Assembly: GCA_016715075.1 (NCBI GenBank)
Contig: JADKBK010000005.1
Span: 226,857-290,856 of the forward strand
Reading direction: 5' to 3'
Length of the DNA stretch: 64,000 nt
Source of the DNA: Bacteroidales bacterium
GTDB lineage: Bacteria; Bacteroidota; Bacteroidia; Bacteroidales; VadinHA17
Shown: piece by piece, positions 28,852-37,351 of the stretch
Position numbering within the stretch: the stretch's first letter is position 1
Layout: the number at the start of each line of letters is the position of its first letter
Made by a program: the position numbers and the translations under genes
Notes under the pieces: generated by a model
Told to the model about the DNA's origin: nothing
Databases searched by the model: none
Seen by the model: only the letters and a program-made list of their open reading frames with translations

Positions 28852-31068
28852 TCAGAAAGAGAATCCCAGGGAAAAGTAGGGAGTCAGGTTATGATTAATA
28901 TTTGAGGTGCTGAGAATTAGTTCAACAGGTCCTACAACACTGTCATATGCAACTGAGATCCCTCCTCCGATCATGAAATTAGGATCGGGCTTCAAAGAGT
29001 TATTATACACCCCGATATTTGAAATAAATGTTGTATAGATTTTTTCCCACATCCTGATACGAAGATCCAGGGAGGCAAAGCCTATATTATCAGCACTTAT
29101 TTCCATACGTCTCAATCCTGCAAACGGCATATAATTACCGAAGTAGTTAGTTTTCTGAAAACCTCCTATATAGGATCTGTAATATACAGGTGCTGCAGAT
29201 GTCAGACTAATGTGCGAGTTGAATGAAGGGAGCAGGACAACCCTGTTTGAAAGTTCTTTTGCAAATTTCATGTTTATCCCGAGCATTGCGAAAGGTGAAT
29301 GTCCTTTATAACTCCATCCATTGTCTGTCACAATTTTCAGGATCCCGTTCATCGTCCATCCGTTGTGGGGAAAATTTGAATTGTCAAACTGATCGAGAGT
29401 ACCTCTTAAGAAGTAATTGATAAAAGCATCATTCTTAATACTTGAACTGTCAACAAAACCGATGACATTACCAAAATGAAAATACTCGACGGAGGTGCCG
29501 AGCGATAACCTCAGAATATCGGATACTACTGCCTGTGTTCCGATCTGTACACTAGTCTGCTGCACTTTTATCTCTGAAACTTTGTGACCATTCTCATATC
29601 CCCATAATTCATCTGCTATATAGGAAACTGCTGAAATAAATCCCGGACGGGTTCCCCTGTCAAGTGAATATCTTGCTGCAAATACAGGTGAGGTTGACAA
29701 TTTAGCATCAACAGATAAACTGGAACCGCTTACCCGGTCGCTGAAGAATGTCATATTCAGCAGAGCAGCTGCATTAAGATCAGTATTGTAATTCAATCCT
29801 ACATTCAGTCTGTTGGTGGAACTTTCCTTTACCATAATTGTTACAACTTTTTCATCGCCTCCTGAAATCCTGTAATCTACATTCTGGTAATTGCCTGTAG
29901 CGTAAATTCTTTCAACGCCTTCCCTGATTTCATGCAGAGTTGTTTTTTTATCTTTTCCAATCCCGATCTTTCCAAGAATTGCTATAATATTGGCTTTATC
30001 AGTGCCTTCCACTTCGATTTTATGTACATAGATTCCGGAATTTATATCTGGCAAAATATGAGGTATCTTAGTTACCTGTTTCAATCCAAGGGAATCACGT
30101 AATCTGATCAGTTTAGGCAGGACTTTTCGTGCAGCTTCTTCGCCCCTGACCATCAGGACTTTTGCGGCTTCCATGTTAAAACTTGTGGCGGAATAGCCTG
30201 AAATATCAGGTCTGATAAGGATATCAACATTTTCACTGTTTTTTTTACTTCTTGCGAAGCCCAGTAACGTAGTCAGTTGGGTAATCATATCAGGTATTGA
30301 CTGAATCTTGTCCTTTGTCATCAAGTCATCCCCGATATCAATTCCTATAATTATGTCAGCGCCCATTTCCCGGCATCTGTCCACAGGGAAATTATTGATT
30401 ATTCCACCGTCCACCAGCATACGTCCTCCTATATTGCAAGCTGCAAAGACGGCAGGTACAGACATACTGGCCCTCATGGCAAGGGGAAGAAATCCGTTAT
30501 CCAGTACAACCTCCTCACCAGTTGCGATGTCAGCGGCAATGCACTTGAATGGAACAGGCAGCTGTGAAAAGTCGGTTACATCGTGGTAGCCATATGATAA
30601 ATAGGTGAAGAGGTCCATCGCTTTCTGTCCGTTCAGCACTCCTTCCGGGATTGCAATTTTCTTTGCGTGTATGGGGAGAGAAAGCAGATACCTCGATTCT
30701 TCCTCTTTCTCGATTGCGGGGATGAAGGCTCGTCTGGATTCATTACTCAGCAAGGCTTCCCAGTTTTGAGTTCCGATCACCTTCTCCAGAGTTTCAGCGT
30801 TATAACCCATTGCATAGAGACCTCCTACAATGCTTCCAATGCTTGTACCCGTAATATAATCAACAGGTATTCCAGACTCTTCGATAACCTTAAGGGCCCC
30901 CACATGGGCAAATCCTTTCGCACCTCCTCCGGAGAGGACCAACCCTACCCTTGGATGCCTGATTGTGTCCTGACCATGAGAATACAGTGAGAGTGCTGTG
31001 AGTAATAATGCAATTGAGAAAATTTTCACTTTGTTCGGTTTCAGAATTGAAGCGGCTAATATAATCAA
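28852..31068 (-). CDS. Patatin-like phospholipase fused to an outer-membrane BamA-type barrel
   Basis: 738 residues. A signal segment (about 13-32) precedes a patatin domain with oxyanion loop LVLSGGGAKGFAHVG, nucleophile Ser76 in GTSIGS, and the catalytic DGG in MLVDGGIINN near residue 220. A POTRA-like part follows (YVHKIEVEGTDKANI), then a C-terminal beta barrel (LNVGLNYNTDLNAAALL to the end, with terminal Phe). The architecture is that of PlpD/type Vd secreted patatins found widely in Bacteroidota. It probably cuts phospholipids at or across the outer membrane. It has no evident operon partner. Confidence 0.92.
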   Translation of the reverse strand: MIILAASILKPNKVKIFSIALLLTALSLYSHGQDTIRHPRVGLVLSGGGAKGFAHVGALKVIEESGIPVDYITGTSIGSIVGGLYAMGYNAETLEKVIGTQNWEALLSNESRRAFIPAIEKEEESRYLLSLPIHAKKIAIPEGVLNGQKAMDLFTYLSYGYHDVTDFSQLPVPFKCIAADIATGEEVVLDNGFLPLAMRASMSVPAVFAACNIGGRMLVDGGIINNFPVDRCREMGADIIIGIDIGDDLMTKDKIQSIPDMITQLTTLLGFARSKKNSENVDILIRPDISGYSATSFNMEAAKVLMVRGEEAARKVLPKLIRLRDSLGLKQVTKIPHILPDINSGIYVHKIEVEGTDKANIIAILGKIGIGKDKKTTLHEIREGVERIYATGNYQNVDYRISGGDEKVVTIMVKESSTNRLNVGLNYNTDLNAAALLNMTFFSDRVSGSSLSVDAKLSTSPVFAARYSLDRGTRPGFISAVSYIADELWGYENGHKVSEIKVQQTSVQIGTQAVVSDILRLSLGTSVEYFHFGNVIGFVDSSSIKNDAFINYFLRGTLDQFDNSNFPHNGWTMNGILKIVTDNGWSYKGHSPFAMLGINMKFAKELSNRVVLLPSFNSHISLTSAAPVYYRSYIGGFQKTNYFGNYMPFAGLRRMEISADNIGFASLDLRIRMWEKIYTTFISNIGVYNNSLKPDPNFMIGGGISVAYDSVVGPVELILSTSNINHNLTPYFSLGFSF

Positions 31069-31136
31069 ACAATTTTAGTCTTGCAGCTAGCCAGGAAGAT
31101 GATGATCATCGGGAGTAGCTGAAATCGAGAACCATT

Positions 31137-31236
31137 AACCTCAGGGCACGTTAAGCCTTCGCAAAGGGCGCAAAGATAAAGCATAGACATTTATTATTTT
31201 GCGATCTTTGCCAAACCCTTTGAGCGCTCTGAGGTT
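31137..31236. repeat. Long imperfect inverted repeat with GCAAAG words
   Basis: The left arm AACCTCAGGGC and the right arm GCGCTCTGAGGTT bracket inner words CGCAAAGGGCGCAAAG and GATCTTTGCC...CTTTGAG. It lies between two leftward genes. It is similar in style to the inner part of the element at 49.73-49.88 kb. No coding potential. Function unknown. Confidence 0.55.
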
Positions 31237-31267
31237 TATGGATTTAAGGTAATCAGAGTTAGCGGAA

Positions 31268-32452
31268 CTAGATATATTCGAATGTGACTTTTTTCAGCCA
31301 CTTTTCTTCAAGGAGTCTGGCAATTCTTTTAACGACAGTTCTCCTTATCTCAAGATCCACCGGCAGGTTGGGATCCTGGTGGGCGATATTGATCCGGGTG
31401 CCAATTACAAAATGGATCTCATCACTTTCCATAATGAGTCTTACGATTTTGTCAGCCGGACCTTTTCCAAGCCTTACACTGTTATTATATGTCTTAAGCA
31501 ATTCATTGACCTTCTGAAGAGTCAGAATCCCTTCTGTAACAAGATCGATACCTTCAAGAAAGCTTTCTGGCGGGAGTTCCGGATCTTCGAAAATCAGTTC
31601 GTCAATGATAGTCCTGTTAAGTTCCCTGGCCACAATGTCAGCTGTCGTTCCGCCGCAGAGAATTACCTTTCCTTTGTAGCCCAGTACTTTTAATGAGAGG
31701 TCTTTATCTTTTTCCTTTTCATATGGAGGACCTGTGCATATCAGGAGTTTACGCGGCTCCCTGAAATATATTATTGCACAGCTGATATCGTCCCTGGCTT
31801 TGTAGCTGTCGTTTTTATGTGCCATTGTAACAATCTTTCCTGCCAGCATTGTTGCTGAAATGGAAGACTCGCTTGTAACCAGAGAGGCAGCATATGAAGC
31901 AATATTCTCCCTTTCCCAGCCGAAAGGAAAGGCTTCACTTCCCATTCCGCTTTGTGATACGCCATCGGAGCAGAAGATGATCCTGTCTTCTTTTTCAGGA
32001 ATGAAGGAGCAGGTCTTCAGCACCTTGCCGGAGTTTTTACCCTTGTCGAGAACAACTTTTTTCCATGCAGGATCAAAGACCTGGTTTCCTCTTAGGATGA
32101 CTGTTGAAGGATTATCATACTCAAGAATATTCACTCGTCCGCTGCTCTCGATATCAACAATTGTGAATGTTGAATAGCTGATCTTCCTCTCGCTGCAAAC
32201 AGGGAGAGTATTCATGATTATCTCTGCAATACGGTCAACCTCTTTATGCTCACGAGTGAAATTCAGCGCCATTGTTGCAGTTAGCGTGGCAAGAATATTG
32301 GCTTTAACACCATGTCCCATACCGTCGGATAACACTGAAATTACCCTGTTTTCTTCCTTAATATACCTGTACAGGAATACATCTCCACATATCCGTTCTC
32401 CATCGTGGTTTCTCTGCTGGCTGTTTACCTCTATGAAAAAATTCCTGTTCAC
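31268..32452 (-). CDS. SpoIIE/PP2C-type serine phosphatase of a sensory hydrogenase system
   Basis: 394 residues. The PP2C/SpoIIE fold occupies about residues 1-240, with SDGMGHGVKANILA (metal-binding aspartate plus glycine loop), IFCSDGVSQSGMG and ARDDISCAIIYF. A C-terminal region of about 150 residues follows (KGKVILCGGTTADIVAREL) that is not part of a plain phosphatase. The start lies 6 bp after the stop of the PAS-linked hydrogenase-like protein, so the two are co-transcribed. Phosphatase-linked sensory [FeFe]-hydrogenases are a recognised type, and this pair fits it. It would dephosphorylate an unknown Ser/Thr-phosphorylated partner in response to redox or H2 state. No matching serine kinase was seen in the window. 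Confidence 0.85.
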   Translation of the reverse strand: MNRNFFIEVNSQQRNHDGERICGDVFLYRYIKEENRVISVLSDGMGHGVKANILATLTATMALNFTREHKEVDRIAEIIMNTLPVCSERKISYSTFTIVDIESSGRVNILEYDNPSTVILRGNQVFDPAWKKVVLDKGKNSGKVLKTCSFIPEKEDRIIFCSDGVSQSGMGSEAFPFGWERENIASYAASLVTSESSISATMLAGKIVTMAHKNDSYKARDDISCAIIYFREPRKLLICTGPPYEKEKDKDLSLKVLGYKGKVILCGGTTADIVARELNRTIIDELIFEDPELPPESFLEGIDLVTEGILTLQKVNELLKTYNNSVRLGKGPADKIVRLIMESDEIHFVIGTRINIAHQDPNLPVDLEIRRTVVKRIARLLEEKWLKKVTFEYI

Positions 32453-32458
32453 ACTCAG

Positions 32459-34345
32459 TTATTTCAGGTTGTTTTTCAGACTGACTTTTTTTGTTTTGTA
32501 TGACTCGATTATTGAGTTGAGCATTTGTTCTGTTTCAGATGCCCCTTCACCAAGAAGGAATCCAATTTTCTGCACCATCTCAAGATTCTTGTCGATGACC
32601 TCGCTCACCCTTATAATAACCTCTTCTCCCTGTACTTCAGGAGAGTAAAGGTCGCGGATAATTGCTCCGCACATCTTGTTCTTCTTAATAGGGAAAATAG
32701 AGATATTCAGCATCTTATCTTCAAAATGGACATCCTTGCTGACCACGGGTTCATCTTCTTTTATAACGAAGGAAAACATATTGTAGACGCTGAACGGAAT
32801 AAGCGTTTTTATATCTGCACCTGCCAGTCCGGGGATCACATCCGCAATGGCTTTTGCATCCTCACCTATTATATTGATAAAGCTTTGATTCGAGTGAAGG
32901 ATCTTAAGGTAGTTATCCACTATCACAACTCCTGTTGGGAGCTTTTCGAGCATGTTATTCATCATGTCGGAAGTATTCTGGGCGATCTCTTTTTCCCGGC
33001 GTGCAAGTTCCTCTGATTCTTTAAGAGCTTTTTTTGTCTCAGCCAGCTTCCTGTTTGTCTGCCTGAGGGTTTCAATGTATTCCTGTTTATTCCTGAGATT
33101 GAATGTGTGGCACATTTCAGGTATGGCAAGGCCCTTTGCTACAGTTGAAGCAAAATCACGGCATGACATGTAGCCGCAGGCTCCGCAGTTGATCTCCTCC
33201 TCCGGGTTATCCTTCCCCACAATCTTGAGCACTTCATTTATAGCCTCGGTAGGCGGCTCCGGAATTCTCTGGTCATTGGGTGTACAGGTCCTGGAAAAAT
33301 CCATCTTCGACCATCTTTCCATATCCTTATGCCATTGTTCCTTATCAAGCTTTCCTACCCTTTTTTCAGCGTACTTCCTTACCAGCGCCCTTCTTCTGAA
33401 CCTTTCATTGTGATGTTCCATTGCCGGCCCCAGCAGGCATCCATGGCAAAAAAAGAGGTTGAAGTGATGTTTTATTGTGTCTATATATTTATCAAAATCA
33501 TTGACAGCCTCGAGTACGTCCTCTTTGCCGGAAGCTGTTATTACACTGCTGGATACCATATCGCGTTTTATTCCGCCTGCCTGTATAATGCCTGCAGGGA
33601 GAGGATAGAGGGCTCCCCAGTTCCCATGAGGCGGATCGAAGTCAGACATCTTCACAAGCCGTTCCTGGATCTTCATTTCGTCGAATAACTGCCTGAGCTC
33701 TATAAATGTAAGTACTCCGTCAACAAGCTTCCCCGAATCATATATAAGAGCCTCATCCTTTGCATCGAGACAGGGTCCGATCTGAACTGTTGCAGCATCT
33801 GCCCCGTATAACTCCTTTACAACCTTTGCAGTTGCAATCATGGGAGATATCAGAGGGGCCAGATTGGACACCAGTTCAGGGTAGAATTTTTCAATCATTT
33901 TTACCATCGAAGGGCAGTTCGCCGTGACGAAATACTTGCCTTCAGCCCTGGAAAACAACCTGGCATAAGCCCCGGCCACCAGGTCAACGCCGAATGACAC
34001 CTCATGAACATAGTCAAATCCGAGTGAACGTATCATTGCGACAAACTTCCTGTAATCGGTTATATCATCAAACTCAGAAGCAATGCTGGGTTCAATCAGG
34101 GCTACAGTCTTTCTTCCGGATGAAAGGAGCTGTTTAACCTCCTCCTTGGAATCACGGAATTCAATTGCTTTTGGAGTGCATGAAACAAAACATAACCCGC
34201 AACCAATGCACCTCGACGGAAGTATATAAGGATGCGACTTATGTGGTTTCACCTCAATCGCATTCACAGGACAGACACGAACGCATGAATATGAATTTCT
34301 GCATTTGTCATCATTAATAAAAAGAACCGGTTTTCTCTCTGTCAT
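32459..34345 (-). CDS. Sensory [FeFe]-hydrogenase-like protein with C-terminal PAS domain
   Basis: 628 residues. N-terminal 2[4Fe-4S] ferredoxin part (Cys15, 21, 25; Cys46, 49, 52, 56). Hydrogenase-like core: TANCPSM (Cys144), IGPCLDAKDE (Cys192) and FFCHGCLLGP (Cys300, Cys303), so all four ligands for an H-cluster cubane are present. The proton-relay cysteine before Cys144 is Asn. Then a CGACGYMSC iron-sulfur motif (Cys387, 390, 395, plus Cys412), a coiled coil (415-465) and a PAS domain (about 465-570). The order matches group C/D sensory hydrogenases rather than H2-producing enzymes. It forms an operon with the small 2Fe-2S protein upstream and the PP2C gene downstream. It probably senses H2 or redox state; this is inferred, not shown. 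Confidence 0.85.
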   Translation of the reverse strand: MTERKPVLFINDDKCRNSYSCVRVCPVNAIEVKPHKSHPYILPSRCIGCGLCFVSCTPKAIEFRDSKEEVKQLLSSGRKTVALIEPSIASEFDDITDYRKFVAMIRSLGFDYVHEVSFGVDLVAGAYARLFSRAEGKYFVTANCPSMVKMIEKFYPELVSNLAPLISPMIATAKVVKELYGADAATVQIGPCLDAKDEALIYDSGKLVDGVLTFIELRQLFDEMKIQERLVKMSDFDPPHGNWGALYPLPAGIIQAGGIKRDMVSSSVITASGKEDVLEAVNDFDKYIDTIKHHFNLFFCHGCLLGPAMEHHNERFRRRALVRKYAEKRVGKLDKEQWHKDMERWSKMDFSRTCTPNDQRIPEPPTEAINEVLKIVGKDNPEEEINCGACGYMSCRDFASTVAKGLAIPEMCHTFNLRNKQEYIETLRQTNRKLAETKKALKESEELARREKEIAQNTSDMMNNMLEKLPTGVVIVDNYLKILHSNQSFINIIGEDAKAIADVIPGLAGADIKTLIPFSVYNMFSFVIKEDEPVVSKDVHFEDKMLNISIFPIKKNKMCGAIIRDLYSPEVQGEEVIIRVSEVIDKNLEMVQKIGFLLGEGASETEQMLNSIIESYKTKKVSLKNNLK

Positions 34346-34362
34346 ACTGATTACTTTCAGGT

Positions 34363-34617
34363 TTAAATTAATCCGGCAAACTCTTTTTCAAGGATCCTCT
34401 CTATCTTCACAATAGTGACCTCCTCTATAATAACACCGTTTATGTTCAGATTCGGGCCGTTACTGCATCTGCCCATGCACCTTGCCCCTTTGAAAACGAC
34501 CTTGTCATCCAGATGATTCTTTTTAAGGTATTCCTTGATGAACATCACAACATCCTTGTTTCCCCTGGAAAAACAGGAGCTGCCAAGACAAATCTGCATT
34601 TCAATTCTCTGAGCCAT
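34363..34617 (-). CDS. Small [2Fe-2S] thioredoxin-like ferredoxin
   Basis: 84 residues with cysteines 10, 15, 47 and 51 in the pattern CxxxxC...CxxxC (CLGSSC, RCMGRC), as in NuoE C-terminal domains and stand-alone thioredoxin-like ferredoxins. It would carry one [2Fe-2S] cluster in the cytoplasm. It is the first gene of the leftward unit ferredoxin, PAS-linked sensory hydrogenase, PP2C, with 17 bp to the next gene. It could pass electrons to the sensory protein. A candidate promoter lies 31-38 bp upstream. Confidence 0.85.
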   Translation of the reverse strand: MAQRIEMQICLGSSCFSRGNKDVVMFIKEYLKKNHLDDKVVFKGARCMGRCSNGPNLNINGVIIEEVTIVKIERILEKEFAGLI

Positions 34618-34647
34618 TTTCTACTGTTCATAAATAAACATCAACAT

Positions 34648-34655
34648 CAAAAGTA
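34648..34655 (-). promoter_or_regulatory. Putative -7 box for the leftward sensory unit
   Basis: Read on the minus strand this is TACTTTTG, matching TAnnTTTG, about 31 bp before the start at 34617. A TTGG at about 16 bp further upstream could be a weak -33 element. Tentative. Confidence 0.35.
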
Positions 34656-34840
34656 ATAATTATTTGCAAGCCAATATATATCTTCTTTATTCAGTCAAAC
34701 GTTAGTTCTTGCTTTATAATTGCTCTTCATCCCATATCCTGTGTTATGGGATTAAGCTTAAATTACAGACATTACACTGCAAGTATCAAATATTCAGTAT
34801 TATATAAGAAATACCAGCCAGGCACATTAAATAATATTTA

Positions 34841-34858
34841 TTGTTAATAAAATAACAA
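34841..34858. promoter_or_regulatory. Rex-like operator upstream of hydCBA
   Basis: TTGTTAATAAAATAACAA is a TTGTTA-N6-TAACAA palindrome, the form expected for the redox repressor Rex. A rex gene lies 8 kb away in the same island, and a 16-base identical core recurs at 41190-41205. The site is 28 bp upstream of a candidate -7 box and 67 bp upstream of the hydC start, in the divergent gap, so it could also act on the leftward sensory unit. Confidence 0.65.
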
Positions 34859-34885
34859 TGTTTATTTATTAACAATAAAATAATC

Positions 34886-34893
34886 TATATTTG
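34886..34893 (+). promoter_or_regulatory. Putative -7 box for hydCBA
   Basis: TATATTTG matches TAnnTTTG and stands about 32 bp before the hydC start. The -33 region overlaps the AT-rich stretch just downstream of the Rex-like palindrome and shows no clear TTG. The rest of the 34618-34924 gap is AT-rich, with no gene seen. Confidence 0.4.
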
Positions 34894-34924
34894 TAGTGAG
34901 AAATGGTTACTACAAATAAGCTAT

Positions 34925-35395
34925 ATGAGTGCTGATCTTGATATAATTCTGAAAAAATACAAAAGCGGGAAGAGAGAAGATCTTATTCCGCTGCTTCAGG
35001 AGATACAGGAATATGTTGGGTATCTTTCTGAAGAAGCAATTGTAAAGGTAGGCAGTTTTCTGGGACTGAGTACAACGAAGATATACGGGCTTGCAACATT
35101 TTATGACAGGTTCAGGTTTATTCCTAATGGGAAGATCCGGATAATTATCTGCAATGGCACATCCTGCTTCCTGAACGGTTCACAATCAAATATCGATAAG
35201 ATAAGGGAAGAAACTGGTATTCAGCCGGGACAGACAACCAGAGACGGCAATTTCAGTTATGAAATAGTCTCATGCATGGGTGGCTGTCATAATGGTCCGG
35301 TCATAAATGTTAACGGCGAGTTCCATACCCATATTAAAGCTGAACAGCTTCCGGAACTGATCAGAAAACTTAAATACGTAATTGAAAACGATTAA
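34925..35395 (+). CDS. hydC: HydC/NuoE-like [2Fe-2S] subunit of the hydrogenase complex
   Basis: 156 residues. A helical N-terminal part is followed by a thioredoxin-like fold with CNGTSC (Cys76, Cys81) and CMGGC (Cys117, Cys121), the four ligands of a [2Fe-2S] cluster. This is the normal NuoE/HydC pattern and length. In electron-bifurcating hydrogenases it works with HydB and HydA in the cytoplasm. It is the first gene of the rightward unit, downstream of a Rex-like site, with 16 bp to hydB. Confidence 0.9.
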   Translation: MSADLDIILKKYKSGKREDLIPLLQEIQEYVGYLSEEAIVKVGSFLGLSTTKIYGLATFYDRFRFIPNGKIRIIICNGTSCFLNGSQSNIDKIREETGIQPGQTTRDGNFSYEIVSCMGGCHNGPVINVNGEFHTHIKAEQLPELIRKLKYVIEND

Positions 35396-35411
35396 TACTC
35401 TCCAAAGCGAG

Positions 35412-37346
35412 ATGAAAGATTTAAAAACTTTCCTTATAGAGAAAGTGTTACTGCTGGGATCTGATACACTGCATCCTGAAACGGAAAAAGTGCTGCAGCA
35501 GGTAAGGCGTGAAAAGCCCGATAAGCCTGTCATTTACCTCTCTTCCGGTACAAGCAGTGTTATTGCAGGTTCCGAAAAGACATATTCTGCGATTGAGGCA
35601 TACATGATTGAGAACTCCCTCAACTCATCACTTGTTCGTGTAGGATGTACCGGTCCGGCCAACTTTGAACCTCTCCTATGTATTCACCTTCCAGGCAAGA
35701 ATAAGCTCTTTTTCAGGAATATAACTGAGGAGAAAGTTGAACCGCTTCTGAACGGGGTTATTCATAACGACATAAATGAAGATGATCTTGCCGGTCAGAC
35801 CGGATCCAGGGGATTCGAGTACTGGCCAGGGATACCATTCATGGAGGAATTGCCATTCTTTGCACGTCAAAAGAGAGTAATCCTGGCCAATTGCGGATGT
35901 TATGACCCGGAGAGTATTGAAGAATATATTGCCAGGGGAGGCTACCGTACCTATGTTAAGGCAATAAGAAATTACACCTTTGAAGAAGTCTGCGATATTA
36001 TTGAGAGGAGCGGACTGAGAGGCAGGAGCGGGGGAGGTTACCTGACAGGATTGAAATGGAAGCATGCTCTGAATACATCCTCAAGCGCCAGATATCTCAT
36101 CTGCAATGCCAAGGAGAGTGATCCCGGAGCCTTCACCGACAGGACAATTCTTGAGAGTGATCCGCACAGGCTGATAGAAGGTATTGCAATTGCCTCTTAT
36201 GCAATAGGCTCTTCCAGTGCCATTGTGTTCATCAGATCAGGATCTGACCACGCCAGGAAGAAACTTCAGCATGCTATCGACACGGCAAGGGACTTCGGAA
36301 TTATCGGGAACAATATTTTTTCAAGCGGCTACAATCTTGATATTGTGATACGCAAGGAGCCTGGTGCGTTTGTCTGTGGTGAGGAGACTGCCCTTATAAA
36401 CACGCTTGAAGGCAAAAGAGGAATGCCACAGCTTAAGCCTCCATATCCCACTGCTTCAGGACTTTTCGGCAAACCTACTGTAATAAACAACGTTGAGACA
36501 CTGATGAATGTCCCGCTCATAATGCAGAACGGCCCTGAATGGTTCCGGTCCCTGGGAACTGAAACCAGTCCCGGCACAAAGGTGTTTGCAATTGCAGGAA
36601 AAGGAAGGATGTCGGGAGTTGTTGAAGTTGAGATGGGAACCACCATCAGGACAATACTTGATGAAATTGCTGACGGAATCAGGGAAGGAAAGGAGTTCAA
36701 GGCCATTCAGCTGGGTGGAGCTTCCGGTTCATTTATTACAAATGAAAACCTGGATATTCCTATTGACTATGAATTACTAAGGGAAAAAGGTATAGGAATG
36801 GGAGCCGGTGGCTTCGTGATAATTGATGAGAACACCTGCATGGTGGATCTTATCAGGTACTATATGGAATTCATCAGGAATGAGAGCTGCGGAAAGTGTA
36901 TACCATGCCGGGAAGGCACTGGCAGAATGCTTGAGATACTCGAGAGCGTAATTAGAAAGCCGTTGAATGAGGAGTCGGGAACGACCCTTGAACGGTTCAA
37001 GGGCGTTATGCAGCTTGAGACCATTTCATCAGTAATGAAGGATACTTCGCTTTGCGGACTTGGTCAGACTGCGCCAAATCCATTCATCAGTGCCCTGAGT
37101 AATTTCAGGGATGAGTTTGAAGAACATATTTTCGACAGGAAGTGCAGGGCAAACATATGCAGGGGATTGAGATCCTTCTCCATTGATGTTGAAAAATGTA
37201 CCGGCTGTACTGCATGCGCAGCCAAATGTCCGGTAAATGCAATTTACGGAACCAGGCTTCAGCCATTTTTCATTGTTGAAGACAAATGTATTGGCTGCGG
37301 GATCTGTTTTGATATATGTAAGTTCAGTGCGATAAATGTAAAATAA
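35412..37346 (+). CDS. hydB: HydB/NuoF-like flavin and NAD(H)-binding subunit
   Basis: 644 residues from the ATG at 35412; a TTG at 35382 in frame would overlap hydC. The middle part binds FMN and NAD(H) (GLRGRSGGGYLTGLKWKHA, VCGEETALINTLEG) and a [4Fe-4S] cluster (SCGKCIPCREGTGRM). The C-terminus has two more [4Fe-4S] motifs (CTGCTACAAKCP, CIGCGICFDICK). The N-terminal thioredoxin-like domain is present, but its cluster cysteines are mostly gone: YLSSGTSSV stands where CxxxxC is expected. It is part of the hydCBA unit and would exchange electrons between NADH, ferredoxin and HydA. The start 16 bp after hydC supports one operon. Confidence 0.92.
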   Translation: MKDLKTFLIEKVLLLGSDTLHPETEKVLQQVRREKPDKPVIYLSSGTSSVIAGSEKTYSAIEAYMIENSLNSSLVRVGCTGPANFEPLLCIHLPGKNKLFFRNITEEKVEPLLNGVIHNDINEDDLAGQTGSRGFEYWPGIPFMEELPFFARQKRVILANCGCYDPESIEEYIARGGYRTYVKAIRNYTFEEVCDIIERSGLRGRSGGGYLTGLKWKHALNTSSSARYLICNAKESDPGAFTDRTILESDPHRLIEGIAIASYAIGSSSAIVFIRSGSDHARKKLQHAIDTARDFGIIGNNIFSSGYNLDIVIRKEPGAFVCGEETALINTLEGKRGMPQLKPPYPTASGLFGKPTVINNVETLMNVPLIMQNGPEWFRSLGTETSPGTKVFAIAGKGRMSGVVEVEMGTTIRTILDEIADGIREGKEFKAIQLGGASGSFITNENLDIPIDYELLREKGIGMGAGGFVIIDENTCMVDLIRYYMEFIRNESCGKCIPCREGTGRMLEILESVIRKPLNEESGTTLERFKGVMQLETISSVMKDTSLCGLGQTAPNPFISALSNFRDEFEEHIFDRKCRANICRGLRSFSIDVEKCTGCTACAAKCPVNAIYGTRLQPFFIVEDKCIGCGICFDICKFSAINVK

Positions 37347-37351
37347 GCTAT

